DNA from: Rhodoferax sp.
Lineage (GTDB): Bacteria; Pseudomonadota; Gammaproteobacteria; Burkholderiales; Burkholderiaceae_C
Reading direction: 5' to 3'
DNA length: 64,000 nt
NCBI GenBank assembly: GCA_008015235.1
Contig: SSFF01000008.1
Coordinates: 1 to 64,000 of the forward strand
Under the pieces are notes generated by a model that was given only the letters and a program-made list of their open reading frames with translations, searched no databases and was not told where the DNA came from. How positions within the stretch are numbered: the first letter of the stretch is position 1; every line of letters starts with the position of its first letter. Both the position numbers and the translations under genes were made by a program. This document shows positions 27,201 through 36,192 of the stretch, one piece after another.

Positions 27201-28327
27201 ATCTGCAGTGGGCTGGCAATGTGCGCGGGTTTGCCGTCCGCCTGGTCGGACCAGCCGCCCCAGAGCTTGGACACGGTAAACCCGGTCAGGCCGGCCTTGG
27301 GCTTGGAGCCACGGCCGGTAGCGCCTTCGTCGCGGATTTCGCCGCCTGCGCCGGTCGAGGCACCGGGGAATGGAGAGATCGCGGTGGGGTGGTTGTGGGT
27401 TTCCACCTTCATCAGCACATGGTGCGTAGCGCTACTCTTTTCATAGCTTCCTGCGCTGGTTGCATGCGGGCCAGAGGCGGTTTTCGCCACAAAACGCTCG
27501 ACCTGGTGGCCTTCCATGACCGATGCGTTGTCGCTGTAGGCCACCAGCATGTACTGGGGCGAAATCTGGTGCGTGTTGCGGATCATGCCGAACATGCTCT
27601 TTTCTTGCGCCACGCCGTCGATGGTGAACTGGGCGTTGAAGATCTTGTGGCGGCAGTGTTCGCTGTTGGCCTGCGCGAACATCATCAGCTCCACATCGGT
27701 GGGATTGCGCCCCAGGCCATTGAAGGCGTTGACCAGGTAGTCGATCTCGTCGGCCGCCAGCGCCAGGCCCCAGTCCTTGTTGGCCTTTTCCAGCGCGGCC
27801 TTGCCGCCACCGAGCACGTCCACGTGGTCCATGGGCGCGGGGTGCAGGGCATGGAACAGCTCCTGGGCCTGGGCACGGTCGAGCATGGCGCTTTCGGTCA
27901 TTCGGTCGTGCAGGAGCGCGGCCACTTGCTGCAGCTGTTCCGTGCGCAACGTGGGATTGCTCAACAGACCCGATTTGAGGCTGATGCGGTATTCCACCAG
28001 GCGCTCGACACGCTTGACGGCAAAACCGCAGTTGTGGGCAATGTCGGTCGCCTTGGATGCCCAGGGCGACACCGTGCCGAAACGCGGGCTCACCACCACG
28101 CACACGCCGTCGGCGGGACCCTGGTAGGGGTCACCGTAGGTCAGCAAAGCAGCCAGCTTGTCGGCCAAGGGCTGGTCCAGGGCCTGCTCGCTGGCCACCA
28201 GGTGCACAAAACGGGCCGCAATGCCGTCGATCTTGTCGTGAACCTTTTGGAGCTGGGGCAGGAGTTGCTGGACGCGGAACGAGGACAGGGCGTTGCCGCC
28301 TTCGAAAGTGGTGATGTGCAGGGTCAC
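24290..28327 (-). CDS. purL: Phosphoribosylformylglycinamidine synthase (single-chain)
   Basis: A 1345-residue large-type PurL for step 4 of purine synthesis: FGAR + Gln + ATP to FGAM. Order: PurS-like N domain (about 1-140), linker, two AIRS-like synthetase halves ([20 protein letters not shown] near 300; [20 protein letters not shown]), and the C-terminal glutaminase (about 1080-1345) with catalytic Cys in [10 protein letters not shown] and His in [11 protein letters not shown]. Slightly longer than E. coli PurL (1295). Two 57-bp repeats are embedded in variable loops (25070-25126, 27429-27485). Divergent from map across 368 bases. Confidence 0.97.
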   Translation of the reverse strand: MTLHITTFEGGNALSSFRVQQLLPQLQKVHDKIDGIAARFVHLVASEQALDQPLADKLAALLTYGDPYQGPADGVCVVVSPRFGTVSPWASKATDIAHNCGFAVKRVERLVEYRISLKSGLLSNPTLRTEQLQQVAALLHDRMTESAMLDRAQAQELFHALHPAPMDHVDVLGGGKAALEKANKDWGLALAADEIDYLVNAFNGLGRNPTDVELMMFAQANSEHCRHKIFNAQFTIDGVAQEKSMFGMIRNTHQISPQYMLVAYSDNASVMEGHQVERFVAKTASGPHATSAGSYEKSSATHHVLMKVETHNHPTAISPFPGASTGAGGEIRDEGATGRGSKPKAGLTGFTVSKLWGGWSDQADGKPAHIASPLQIMVEGPLGGAAFNNEFGRPNLLGYFREYEQAVASDVDTVLRGYHKPIMIAGGLGVIDAGLTHKIEFPAGTLLVQLGGPGMRIGMGGGAASSLATGANAAELDFDSVQRGNPEIERRAQEVINQCWILGDKNPILAIHDVGAGGLSNAFPELTNDAGRGARFDLRAVPLEESGLAPKEIWCNESQERYVMAIAPASLELFKALCERERCPFAVVGVATEERELKLVDEGKESPVDMPMNVLLGKPPKMHRDVKSIARKARPLDLNGVPLQKAVIDVLAHPTVASKRFLITIGDRTVGGLTHRDQMVGPWQVPVADCAVTLADYKGFAGEAMSMGERTPLAALDAPASGRMAVAEAITNLLAAPIELPRVKLSANWMAACGEPGEDAALYATVKAVGMELCPALGVGIPVGKDSLSMRTQWKADGQDKKVTSPVSLIVSAFASVSDVRGTLTPQLNATEDTTLVLVDLGAGKNRMAGSILAQTLDQMGDTVPDLDEPHRLINLVNAVNALRAQGQVLAYHDRGDGGLLATVAEMAFAGRVGVALNVDTLVLEGDGVSDSRMDSGEAKNWATQVGARRDELTLKALFNEELGAVLQVRTAERDAVLKTLREHGLGTMTHVIGKTRPASSAIDAGKGELQVWRDAKAVFSAKLVDLQQVWDAVSWKITQQRDNPACADSEHGAAGLETDPGMHVYLPNPVLSRIKADGDAAKNVAPAILTARPKVAILREQGVNSHVEQAYAFTEAGFEAYDVHMTDLQSGRANLQDFKGVVACGGFSYGDTLGAGIGWARSITFNEVLSAQFKAFFARPDTFGLGVCNGCQMFAELADIIPGAQDWPRFTTNQSERFEARLSMVEVLESPSLFFQDLAGMRLPIAVAHGEGFANFKYRGNASKAIAAMRYVDNTGSPTEVYPYNPNGSAGGLTAVTTADGRFTAMMPHPERVFRNVQMSWTSLDKSDFSPWMQLWRNARRWVG
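25070..25126 (+). repeat. 57-bp interspersed element, copy 7 (inside purL, before glutaminase domain)
   Basis: GCGCTACGTTTTTTGCAGC at the start, then TTTTATGCGGGACAGAACCG (columns 32-51) and GATTTG. Opposite to purL; read as [13 protein letters not shown] in the linker ahead of the conserved [18 protein letters not shown]. The reading frame is the same as in the dapE, prmB, ligA and fadB-like copies. Confidence 0.75.
27429..27485 (+). repeat. 57-bp interspersed element, copy 8 (inside purL, N-terminal half)
   Basis: GCGCTACTCTTTTCATAGCT at columns 1-20, CTGCGC at columns 23-28, then GCGGGCCAGAGGC from column 38. Opposite to purL; read as [20 protein letters not shown] just before [13 protein letters not shown]. 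Compared from memory with E. coli PurL, this loop is longer by roughly ten residues. The frame differs from the other antisense copies. Confidence 0.8.
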
Positions 28328-28508
28328 GGGGTGGCCTTGGTTGGAGCAGGGAGAAAAGCGCTTGGTGGGTGCAGGCCAACGCTGAATGGGTGGGTCCGCA
28401 AAGAGCCTTGCATTTTACCTGCATGGGGACGGACCGGATTGCATACAAAACGGTCTATCGGGTCGATTTTCCCCAGCATGCACCATAGAAAAGCCCCTCT
28501 GGGATTGG

Positions 28509-28687
28509 TATCCGGGGTTGTCCATTGGGCGCGCCTTTGGCGCTGGTTGGGTGCAGGTGGCGCAAAGGCGGTTGCTTTTGCCCTTCGTGGTTGTCCATAG
28601 CTCAAGCTATGGACGCCTCCGTCAGGACAAAATCCACTCGCCTTTGCATCCCCCTACCCTCCATCCCCCAATGGACAATCCCGGATA
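28509..28687. repeat. 179-bp foldback (MITE-like) element before map
   Basis: Nested inverted repeats share one centre near 28600: an outer pair of 21 bases with one mismatch (28509-28529 and 28667-28687, inner parts GTTGTCCATTGGG / CCCAATGGACAA), a middle pair GCAAAGGCG / CGCCTTTGC (28562-28570, 28639-28647), and a perfect inner 10-base pair GTCCATAGCT / AGCTATGGAC (28593-28602, 28605-28614). It fills half of the 368-base purL-map gap and ends 8 bases before the map ATG. No open frame. No clear target duplication. It could be a miniature mobile element or a structured leader of map. The rest of the gap (28328-28508) shows nothing I can name. Confidence 0.65.
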
Positions 28688-28695
28688 ATCACCCC

Positions 28696-29502
28696 ATGAG
28701 CATCACCTACAAAGACGAGCAAGGCATTGCCGGCATGCGCTTGGCCTGCCGCCTGGCTTCGGAAGTCCTGGACTATCTGACCCCCTTCATCAAGCCCGGC
28801 ATCACCACCAACCAGATCGACAAGCTGGCCCACGACTACATGGTCGACGTGCAGGGCTGCATTCCAGCACCACTGAACTACACCGGCGGCGGCAACAAGC
28901 CCTACCCCAAGTCGATCTGCACCTCGGTGAACCAGCAGGTGTGCCACGGCATCCCGAACGACAAGCCGCTCAAGAAGGGCGACATCGTCAATGTGGACAT
29001 CACCACCATCAAGGACGGCTGGCACGGCGACACCAGCCGCATGTTCCTGGTAGGCGAATGCTCCATTGCGGCCAAGCGCCTGTGCGCCCTCACCCACGAC
29101 GCCATGTGGCACGGCATCCGCATGGTCAAGCCCGGCGCCACGCTCGGTGACATCGGCCACGCGATCCAGAAGTTTGCCGAAGGCAATGGTTTCAGTGTGG
29201 TGCGCGAATTCTGTGGACACGGCATTGGCCAGGGCTTCCACGAAGAGCCCCAGGTGCTGCACTACGGCAAGCCCGGTACCGGCGAAAAGCTGGTCGCGGG
29301 CATGACCTTCACCATCGAACCCATGATCAACGCCGGCAAGAAGGAGATCAAGGAAGGCCCCGAGGGCGACGGCTGGACCATCGTCACCAAGGACCGCTCG
29401 CTGTCGGCCCAGTGGGAGCACACGGTGCTGGTCACCCCCACCGGCTACGAAGTGCTCACCCTGTCCGCCGGCAGCCCACCGATTCCTGCCTTCGTCAAGT
29501 AA
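28696..29502 (+). CDS. map: Methionine aminopeptidase, type I
   Basis: A 268-residue M24 metallopeptidase that removes the initiator Met from new proteins. Metal ligands of the family are visible: Asp in [20 protein letters not shown] (two Asp), His in [15 protein letters not shown], Glu in FTIEPMIN, and Glu in [10 protein letters not shown]. The substrate-site His is in [12 protein letters not shown]. Length fits the family. ATG 28696 sits only eight bases after the foldback element, so the ribosome site (weak, GGATAATCACCCC) lies partly inside it. glnD follows after about 43 bases. Confidence 0.97.
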   Translation: MSITYKDEQGIAGMRLACRLASEVLDYLTPFIKPGITTNQIDKLAHDYMVDVQGCIPAPLNYTGGGNKPYPKSICTSVNQQVCHGIPNDKPLKKGDIVNVDITTIKDGWHGDTSRMFLVGECSIAAKRLCALTHDAMWHGIRMVKPGATLGDIGHAIQKFAEGNGFSVVREFCGHGIGQGFHEEPQVLHYGKPGTGEKLVAGMTFTIEPMINAGKKEIKEGPEGDGWTIVTKDRSLSAQWEHTVLVTPTGYEVLTLSAGSPPIPAFVK

Positions 29503-29545
29503 TACCGGGCCAGTTCGGGGCCACAATCCCGGCATGGAGCTTCCG

Positions 29546-32173
29546 ATGACCGCCCTGTCCTTGCCCGAACTGCGCGCCGAATACCGCGCCAACAAGAACG
29601 CCCTGCTCGACACGCTGAAGACCTCGCATTCGGCCGAGCGCAGCGTGCGCCCCCTGCTGGGCAAACTGTCCAAACTTACCGACGGCGTGCTCACCCGCCT
29701 CTGGCAGGCTGCTGGCATGGACCGTGCCATGGCCCTGCTGGCTGTGGGTGGCTACGGCCGCGGCGAGCTGTTCCCGCATTCGGACGTGGACGTGCTGGTG
29801 CTCATGCCCAACGCCTTCAGCACCGACGACGACACCGCACTCAAGCAACGTATCGAGTCCTTCATCGGCAGCTGCTGGGACACTGGCCTGGAAATCGGCT
29901 CCAGCGTGCGCTCGGTGGGCGACTGCCTGGCCGAGGCCGAAAAAGACGTCACCGTACAAACCGCCCTGCTGGAATGCCGCCTGATTACCGGCAACGCCGC
30001 GCTGGCGACCGAGTTCCGAAAAGCCTTTGCCCAGGCGCTGGACCCTCAGGCCTTTTTCGTGGCCAAGACGCTGGAAATGCGCCAGCGCCAGACCAAGTAC
30101 GAGGACACGCCCTACGCCCTGGAGCCCAACTGCAAGGAAAGTCCCGGCGGCCTGCGCGATCTGCAGGTGATTCTGTGGGTGGCCAAGGCGGCTGGTTTTG
30201 GCGACAACTGGAAGGCCCTGGCCAAGAACGGCCTGGCCACGCCCTTTGAAGTGAAGCAGATCGAGCGCAACGAGGCCTTGCTGAGCCTGATCCGCGCCCG
30301 GCTGCACGTGCTGGCCAACCGGCGCGAGGACCGCCTGATCTTCGACATGCAGAATGGTCTGGCCCAGGCTTTCGGCTACCTGCCGGCCCCAGCGCCAGCA
30401 GCCAATGCCCCCGCGGCCAACCCCCGCAACCAGGTTCGCCCCAGCGAGATGCTGATGCGCCGCTACTACTGGGCAGCCAAGGCCGTGGCCCAGCTGAACC
30501 AGATATTGCTGATGAACATCGAGGAGCGGCTCAACCCCTCGACCCACGCGCCGCGGCGCATCAACCAGCATTTCAACGAAAAGGCCGGGATGATCGATGT
30601 GGTCAGCGACGACCTGTACCAGCGCAATCCGCACGCCATTCTGGAAACCTTTCTGCTGTACCAGACCACCCTGGGCGTCAAGGGCCTGTCGGCCCGCACC
30701 CTGCGCGCGCTCTACAACGCCCGCGGCGTCATGAATGCAGCCTTCCGCAAGGACCCGGTCAACCGCGAAACCTTCCGCAAGATCATCATGGAGCCCGAAG
30801 GCATTACCCATGCCATGCGGCTCATGAACCAGACCTCGGTGCTGGGGCGCTACCTGTGGTCGTTCCGCCGCATCGTCGGCCAGATGCAGCACGACCTGTT
30901 CCACGTCTACACAGTGGACCAGCACATCCTGATGGTGCTGCGCAATGTGCGCCGCTTCTTCATCGTCGAGCACGCGCACGAATACCCGTTCTGTTCGCAG
31001 CTTGCCAGCGGCTGGGACAAGCCCTGGCTGCTGTACGTGGCCGCGCTCTACCACGACATTGCCAAGGGCCGTGGCGGCGACCATTCGGCACTGGGCACGG
31101 TGGAGGTCAAGCGTTTCTGCAAGGACCACCAGATTAGCGACCAGGATGCCGAACTCATCAGCTTTCTGGTGCGCGAACACCTGACCATGAGCCGCATCGC
31201 GCAGAAGTCGGACCTGACCGATCCGAACGTGATTGCCGCCTTTGCCCAGCGCGTGGGCACTGAACGCCGCCTGACCGCGCTGTACCTGCTCACAGTGGCT
31301 GACATCCGCGGCACCAGCCCCAAGGTCTGGAACGCCTGGAAAGGCAAACTGCTCGAAGACCTGTACAAGCTCACCACCCGCGCCCTGGGCGGCGCCATGC
31401 CCGACCCCGACGCCGAAGTGCAGGCGCGCAAGCGCGAAGCCCTGGTGCAAATTGCCCTGTACGCCATGCCGTTCGAAGCGCACAAGCCGCTGTGGGACAC
31501 GCTCGATGTGAGCTACTTCATGCGCCACGACGCCGGCGACATTGCCTGGCACACTAAGCACCTGTCGCGCCACGTGGCCACCACCACCCCGATCGTGCGC
31601 TGCCGCCGCTCGCCCGTGGGCGAAGGCCTGCAGGTGCTGGTCTACACCCAGGACCAAAGCGACCTGTTTGCCCGCATCTGCGGCTACTTCGACCAGGGCG
31701 GCTTCAGCATTTTGGACGCGCGGGTACACACCTCGCTCACCGGCTATGCGCTCGACACCTTCCAGATCGTCACCACGCAAGAGCTGGACGAACACTACCG
31801 TGAACTCACCAGCCGCCTGGAAAATGGCCTGACCCACGCCATTGCCGAACAGCTGCCGCTGCCTACCCCCGGCAAGGGCCGTGTCTCTCGGCGAGTGCGC
31901 AGCTTTCCGATTGCACCGCGCATCACCTTGCGCCCCGATGAAAAAGGCCAGCACTGGCTGCTCAACATTTCCACCAGCGACCGCGTGGGCCTACTCTACA
32001 GCGTGGCCCGCGTGCTGGCGCGCCATGGGGTGAGCGTGCAACTGGCCAAGGTGGCCACGCTGGGCGAACGGGTGGACGACACCTTCCTTATTTCCGGCGC
32101 GCAGTTGCAGCACAACCGCACACAGATCGAGATCGAGACCGAACTGCTGGAAGCCCTGGCGCAAGCTACCTAG
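29546..32173 (+). CDS. glnD: Bifunctional PII uridylyltransferase / uridylyl-removing enzyme
   Basis: An 875-residue nitrogen sensor that uridylylates PII proteins when glutamine is low and removes UMP when it is high. Nucleotidyltransferase domain: [19 protein letters not shown] with the catalytic Asp pair (about 70-90). HD domain: [13 protein letters not shown] (about 510). Two C-terminal ACT domains (about 700-875: [20 protein letters not shown] and [20 protein letters not shown]). ATG 29546 has GGAG six bases ahead; ATG 29534 is an alternative adding four residues. It lies directly after map, as in many betaproteobacteria. Confidence 0.96.
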   Translation: MTALSLPELRAEYRANKNALLDTLKTSHSAERSVRPLLGKLSKLTDGVLTRLWQAAGMDRAMALLAVGGYGRGELFPHSDVDVLVLMPNAFSTDDDTALKQRIESFIGSCWDTGLEIGSSVRSVGDCLAEAEKDVTVQTALLECRLITGNAALATEFRKAFAQALDPQAFFVAKTLEMRQRQTKYEDTPYALEPNCKESPGGLRDLQVILWVAKAAGFGDNWKALAKNGLATPFEVKQIERNEALLSLIRARLHVLANRREDRLIFDMQNGLAQAFGYLPAPAPAANAPAANPRNQVRPSEMLMRRYYWAAKAVAQLNQILLMNIEERLNPSTHAPRRINQHFNEKAGMIDVVSDDLYQRNPHAILETFLLYQTTLGVKGLSARTLRALYNARGVMNAAFRKDPVNRETFRKIIMEPEGITHAMRLMNQTSVLGRYLWSFRRIVGQMQHDLFHVYTVDQHILMVLRNVRRFFIVEHAHEYPFCSQLASGWDKPWLLYVAALYHDIAKGRGGDHSALGTVEVKRFCKDHQISDQDAELISFLVREHLTMSRIAQKSDLTDPNVIAAFAQRVGTERRLTALYLLTVADIRGTSPKVWNAWKGKLLEDLYKLTTRALGGAMPDPDAEVQARKREALVQIALYAMPFEAHKPLWDTLDVSYFMRHDAGDIAWHTKHLSRHVATTTPIVRCRRSPVGEGLQVLVYTQDQSDLFARICGYFDQGGFSILDARVHTSLTGYALDTFQIVTTQELDEHYRELTSRLENGLTHAIAEQLPLPTPGKGRVSRRVRSFPIAPRITLRPDEKGQHWLLNISTSDRVGLLYSVARVLARHGVSVQLAKVATLGERVDDTFLISGAQLQHNRTQIEIETELLEALAQAT

Positions 32174-32221
32174 CCATGCCAAGGCGCAACGGACGCGACC
32201 TGGGGACCGCGTCGAACGCCA

Positions 32222-33640
32222 CTATGGGATTTCGTAAACCGTGTACAGCTCGCTCACACCCTTCAGTGCGTGTTGGCGCGCATGTACCGTAATGTTGTGA
32301 CGCGCCAGCAAAGCCTCCACGCCGGCATGGCGTACCACGGGTTCGGTGGCAAAGATATTCTGGGAATTGGCCAGGCCTTGGACGCGCGCAGCGATATTGA
32401 CGGTCTGGCCAAAGTAATCGAGGCGGTCGTTCAAGGAGACCGCCAGGCAGGAACCTTCGTGGATGCCTATCTTGACCAGCAGGTCTTCGCGGCCTCGTTC
32501 GGCATTCAAGCGCCGCATGGCATCGCGCATCCGCAGCGCCGAGGCAACGGCACGGTCCGGCGTGGCAAAAGTCGCCATCACCGCGTCCCCGATCGTCTTC
32601 ACGACGGCCCCGTGCTCGGCCGTGACGGCGTCGGTCAGCACACCGAAGTGCGCGCGCACCAGGTCGAAAGCCTGCAGATCCCCCACACGCTCATAGAGTT
32701 CGGTGGACCCCTGGAGATCGGTGAACAGGAAGCTCAGACTGGTCAGCTTGAGCCGCTGCTCGACGTCCAGGGTCTCGCCGCGGTAGAACTCCCTGAACGT
32801 CTGGTTGGTCAGTAGGCGTGCGGCGGTCAGGTACCGCTTCTTGCGCGAAATCATCTCCTTGAACGAGACATTGCCGATGTAGATGCCCGGCAGGACGCGG
32901 TGTTGGGTGCGGTTTTCGAGCGTCAGCCGCAGCGGACCGGACTTGAGTTTGCGCGGCGGCAGCTGCTGGTTCTCATCGGTGTAGACAATCGAAAGCTCCT
33001 GGCGCTGCGCCGGCGGATCGCCGCGCACATTCAGGTGCTGTGCGGTGTGCGTGACGGGCTCAAAGATCAGGATGTAAGACGATGGCAGCACCAGCGACAT
33101 CTGGCATTTTTCGCCCGGTGCAAGCTCCACCGTATCGAGCGCTATCTGGGCCGTCAGCTTCTCAAATTCCTCGCCGTCCGGCAGTTCGATGCCCGAGCTT
33201 CAGAAAAACTGCCGCAGATACTCCCAGAACGGCAAGGACTCCGGTTCGTGGCCCGGTATCCGCCGCGTCCGGCGGTTGACGCTGAAACTGGCCTCCACCA
33301 GCTCATCGAGCGTGGGGGTGTAGCCCACGGTGCAGATGGCACAGTGGTATTCGACTTTGTTCAATGATTTCAGGGTGGTGTTGGCGCCGAGCACACCACC
33401 GCAGCCGGGGCACAGCAGGTTCCACGAAAGATCGAAGAGACCGATGCGCGCGGCATGGACAAAGCCGGTGATGGCATCCTCCTCATCCACCCCGTACCGC
33501 GCTGCAAACTCCAGCACGTTCGTCCGGTTCAGCTCCCGGTCACCGCCTTCTTCCACAAACTTCCGCAAGGCGCTAGTGAATCCGGCCGGCGCCGTGTTTT
33601 CCAGTGCCAGATAGCGGGCTTCCAGTTCGTCGTCTCGCAT
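32222..33640 (-). pseudogene. Class III adenylate/guanylate cyclase with N-terminal DUF5939-like domain, interrupted by in-frame TGA
   Basis: One frame runs from ATG 33640 to the stop at 32222 with a single TGA at 33202-33200. The first 146 residues (MRDDELEARYLALENTAP to FWEYLRQFF) include a zinc-ribbon-like CPGCGG...CAIC. After the TGA the frame continues SSGIELPDGEEFEKL, EPVTHTAQHLNVRG, then the cyclase domain with metal Asp in FLFTDLQGSTELYE and GDAVMATF. In intact relatives I remember, the two parts are continuous, and a Trp (TGG) at the TGA is likely. So this is a nonsense mutation, a read-through, or two restarted polypeptides (possible restart GTG 33130). Codon bias remains coding-like on both sides, so the break is recent. 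Confidence 0.7.
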
Positions 33641-33732
33641 GGTGGTGCCCCCCCAGGAGTGTTCGAAGATGAGTATATGCCTGGCTGAACCTGGGCAGGG
33701 GCTTTAGCGCGCCCAGTTGCCTCAGCAGAAAT

Positions 33733-33760
33733 GCAAAAGGGGCCCACAAGCCCCTTTTGC
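33733..33760. terminator. Hairpin terminator after puuD
   Basis: GCAAAAGGGGC (33733-33743) pairs perfectly with GCCCCTTTTGC (33750-33760) around a six-base loop. It lies 20 bases after the puuD stop on the minus strand. Confidence 0.8.
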
Positions 33761-33779
33761 TGCAGCTAAGCCTGGAACC

Positions 33780-34571
33780 TTACGTCCGATTGGCCTCCGC
33801 CCACTCGGCACAGGCCTGTCCGAAAGCCTTGAACATGCGCACGGAGTTCGGGTTTTCGGTGGCGCGCCATTCGGGGTGCCACTGCACACCCAGGGTAAAG
33901 ACCTTGCGACCCGGCATGTGTACCACCTCCACCAGGCCGTCATCGGAATAGGCGGCAGGCTCCAGCCCCGCGCCCAGCTTGTTCAGCCCCTGCCCATGCA
34001 GGGAGTTGACCTTGAAACTCTCCACCTGCATCAGCTCGGCGTACCAGCTGCCGGGAACCGGGCACACTTCGTGCACATCGGCGTATTGGCCAGGCACATC
34101 GGCCTCGGGGTTTTCGCGATGGTCGTTCACACCCGGCAAGGTATACACCTTCTGGTGCAGGTCGCCGCCCAAGGCCACATTGAGTTCCTGCATGCCACGG
34201 CACACGCCGAACAAGGGCATACCGCGCTCCAGGGCGGCGAGGATCAGGGGGATGTCGAACAGATCGCGGGTGCGGTCCATCGGCTTTTCTGGAGTCTTGT
34301 TTTCCTGTCCGTACAAGGACGGGTCGATATTGGTGGCCGCGCCGGTGATGTAGACACCGTCGGCCATGTCTAGGTACTGGTCGATGTTGATCGGACCGTA
34401 GGCCGTAGGCACCAGGATGGGCACACAGTCGGCAATCTGGATGATGGGGTTGATGTACTTTTTGGTCATGACCTGGTAGTCATGGCCGGAGCGGGCTTGG
34501 GAGCCCATGGACATCAGGATGACAGGTTTGCGTTTAGCTGCGTTGCCAGCGCGCATCGAGGCGTTTTGCAT
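33780..34571 (-). CDS. puuD: Gamma-glutamyl-gamma-aminobutyrate hydrolase family protein (class I glutamine amidotransferase-like)
   Basis: A 263-residue C26-type hydrolase that would release GABA and glutamate from gamma-Glu-GABA in putrescine breakdown. Catalytic Cys lies in PLFGVCRGMQELNVALGG, His/Glu in GVQWHPEWRATE, and the oxyanion segment YITGAATNIDPSLYG comes before. Start MQNASMRAGNAAKRKPVILM; ATG 34571 or 34556 are both possible. It is divergent from a gamma-glutamylputrescine oxidase-like gene, which supports a role in the Puu pathway. The symbol rests on this pairing. Confidence 0.85.
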   Translation of the reverse strand: MQNASMRAGNAAKRKPVILMSMGSQARSGHDYQVMTKKYINPIIQIADCVPILVPTAYGPINIDQYLDMADGVYITGAATNIDPSLYGQENKTPEKPMDRTRDLFDIPLILAALERGMPLFGVCRGMQELNVALGGDLHQKVYTLPGVNDHRENPEADVPGQYADVHEVCPVPGSWYAELMQVESFKVNSLHGQGLNKLGAGLEPAAYSDDGLVEVVHMPGRKVFTLGVQWHPEWRATENPNSVRMFKAFGQACAEWAEANRT

Positions 34572-34636
34572 GTTGAAGTCTCTTTAAAAATTGCACCACC
34601 TATCCCTGAGCAGAGTGGCGGGCATCGCTTGGTTTG

Positions 34637-34648
34637 TTGTGATCACAA
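34637..34648. promoter_or_regulatory. Perfect palindrome TTGTGATCACAA in the puuD-puuB divergent region
   Basis: A 12-base perfect inverted repeat lies 66 bases ahead of the puuD start, in the 304-base gap between puuD and puuB. It resembles a Crp/GntR-type half-site pair without spacer. A regulator is not encoded next to it. Apart from this and the repeat at 34758-34774, I see no other structure in the gap. Confidence 0.4.
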
Positions 34649-34757
34649 GTTTGCCTAAAGGCCATCAAGGCCGTGGTGCCATATGGGATTGCCCGCATGG
34701 AGCCACAGGTGCCACCCAAAGTGTACTCAATAGATCCACATCAATAGACTAATCAAT

Positions 34758-34774
34758 GGTACCAATTTGGCACC
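34758..34774. promoter_or_regulatory. Inverted repeat GGTACCAA-T-TTGGCACC upstream of puuB
   Basis: An 8-1-8 inverted repeat with one mismatch, about 100 bases ahead of the puuB ATG. GGTGCCA also occurs at about 34675. Possible operator for the oxidase gene; unproven. Confidence 0.35.
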
Positions 34775-34875
34775 ATCAACTGGCTCCCGAAACAGTGCAT
34801 GAGTGGATTAACTTCTGCATATTGCCATCCGAGCCATTGTGTTCTTCGATGGCGCCACTGACAACAGGAGAATTC

Positions 34876-36162
34876 ATGCAAGCCATTACGCCCCACGCCC
34901 CTTCCTACTATGCAGCCAGCGCCAAACCCAGCCCGAAGCGTCCAGCCCTGGTGGGCACGGTGCAGGCCGATGTCTGCATCGTCGGTGCGGGCTACACCGG
35001 GCTGTCGGCCGGTATCGCCCTGGCCGAAGCCGGCTACAAGGTGGTCGTGCTGGAGCAGGCCCAGGTGGGCTGGGGCGCATCGGGCCGCAACGGCGGCCAG
35101 ATCGTGCACAGCTACTCGCGCGACATCGATGTGATCGAAGCCAACTACGGCACCAAAGTGTCCCAACCGCTGGGCAGCATGATGTTCGAGGGTGCCCAGA
35201 TCATCCGTGAGCGCGTGGCCAAGTACAACATCGACTGCGACCTCAAGAACGGTGGTGTCTATGCCGCCATCACCAAGTCCAAGGTGCATGGCCTGCGCGA
35301 ACAGAAAGCCTTGTGGGAGAAATGGGGCCACAAGGGCCTGCACCTGATCGAAGGCAAGGACGCGGTCAAGAAGATCGTGAACACCGACCGCTACGAAGCC
35401 GTGCTCATCGACCCTACCGGTGGCCATTTCCACCCGCTGAACCTGACCCTGGGCGAAGCCGCTGCCCTGGAACAAAACGGCGGGACCATTTATGAAAACT
35501 CGGGCGTCACCAAGATCGACCGTGGCACCACGGCCGTGGTGCACACAGCCCAGGGCAAGGTCGAAGCCAAGTACGTCATCGTGGCCTGCAACGCCTACAT
35601 TGGCGAACTGGAACCCAAGCTGGCCAGCATGTCCATGCCCTGCGGCACGCAGGTCATTGCCACCGAACCGCTGGGGGCCAAAGCCGATGAGCTGATTCCT
35701 TCGGACTACTGTGTGGAAGACAACAACTTCCTGCTGGACTACTTCCGCCTCTCGGGCGACAAGCGCCTGATTTACGGCGGTGGTGTGATCTACGGCGCAC
35801 GCGATCCACAGCATGTGGAATCCATCATCGTTCCCAAGATGCTCAAGACCTTCCCGCAACTCAAAGGCGTGCGCATCGACTACGGCTGGACCGGCAACTT
35901 CCTGCTGACCCTGTCGCGTCTGCCTGAGGTAGGCAAACTGTCCGACAACATCTACTACTCGCAAGGCTGCTCGGGCCATGGCGTGACCTTCACGCACCTG
36001 ATCGGCCGTCTGCTAGGCGAGGCCATCCGCGGCCAGGCCGAGCGTTTCGACGCCTTTGCAGGCCTGCCACACTATCCCTTCCCAGGGGGTCGCATGTTCC
36101 GTGTACCCTTCACGGCCATGGGCGCCATGTGGTACGAAATGCGCGACCGTCTGGGCATCTGA
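34876..36162 (+). CDS. puuB: FAD-dependent oxidoreductase, gamma-glutamylputrescine oxidase-like
   Basis: A 428-residue DAO-family flavoprotein. The ADP-binding GxGxxG is VGAGYTGLSAGIALAEAGYK (about 36-56) followed by VVVLEQAQVGWGASGRNGGQ, the covalent/flavin-contact loop of the PuuB/OrdL family. The end carries QGCSGHGVTFTHLIGRLLGE, the second FAD contact. It would oxidise gamma-glutamylputrescine to the aldehyde with H2O2. ATG 34876 has AGGAG ahead; an upstream frame to 34756 lacks one. Divergent from puuD; puuA and puuC are not in the window, so the pathway is incomplete here. Confidence 0.85.
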   Translation: MQAITPHAPSYYAASAKPSPKRPALVGTVQADVCIVGAGYTGLSAGIALAEAGYKVVVLEQAQVGWGASGRNGGQIVHSYSRDIDVIEANYGTKVSQPLGSMMFEGAQIIRERVAKYNIDCDLKNGGVYAAITKSKVHGLREQKALWEKWGHKGLHLIEGKDAVKKIVNTDRYEAVLIDPTGGHFHPLNLTLGEAAALEQNGGTIYENSGVTKIDRGTTAVVHTAQGKVEAKYVIVACNAYIGELEPKLASMSMPCGTQVIATEPLGAKADELIPSDYCVEDNNFLLDYFRLSGDKRLIYGGGVIYGARDPQHVESIIVPKMLKTFPQLKGVRIDYGWTGNFLLTLSRLPEVGKLSDNIYYSQGCSGHGVTFTHLIGRLLGEAIRGQAERFDAFAGLPHYPFPGGRMFRVPFTAMGAMWYEMRDRLGI

Positions 36163-36192
36163 GTCCGCCCTGCGCCGACCTGGCCGGGGAAT

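Noticed and set aside
24578..28600. 1340-codon open frame on the plus strand opposite purL
   Set aside because: It is an antisense shadow of a complete, motif-rich PurL. High third-position GC keeps the opposite frame open, and the translation is His/Gly/Val-rich with no family motifs.
29495..31954. 819-codon open frame on the minus strand opposite glnD
   Set aside because: Shadow frame of GlnD with the same low-complexity composition; no domain signature and no ribosome site.
33130..33202. Reading the cyclase as two intentional genes with a GTG start at 33130
   Set aside because: The residues between the TGA and that GTG (SSGIELPDGEEFEKL) look like native protein in the same frame, so one broken gene is simpler. 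Not excluded.
34660..34780. Sigma-54 promoter (TGGTGCC...GATTGCCC or TGGCACC...) before puuB
   Set aside because: The spacing between the GG and GC dinucleotides is not the required 10 bases in any arrangement I tried.
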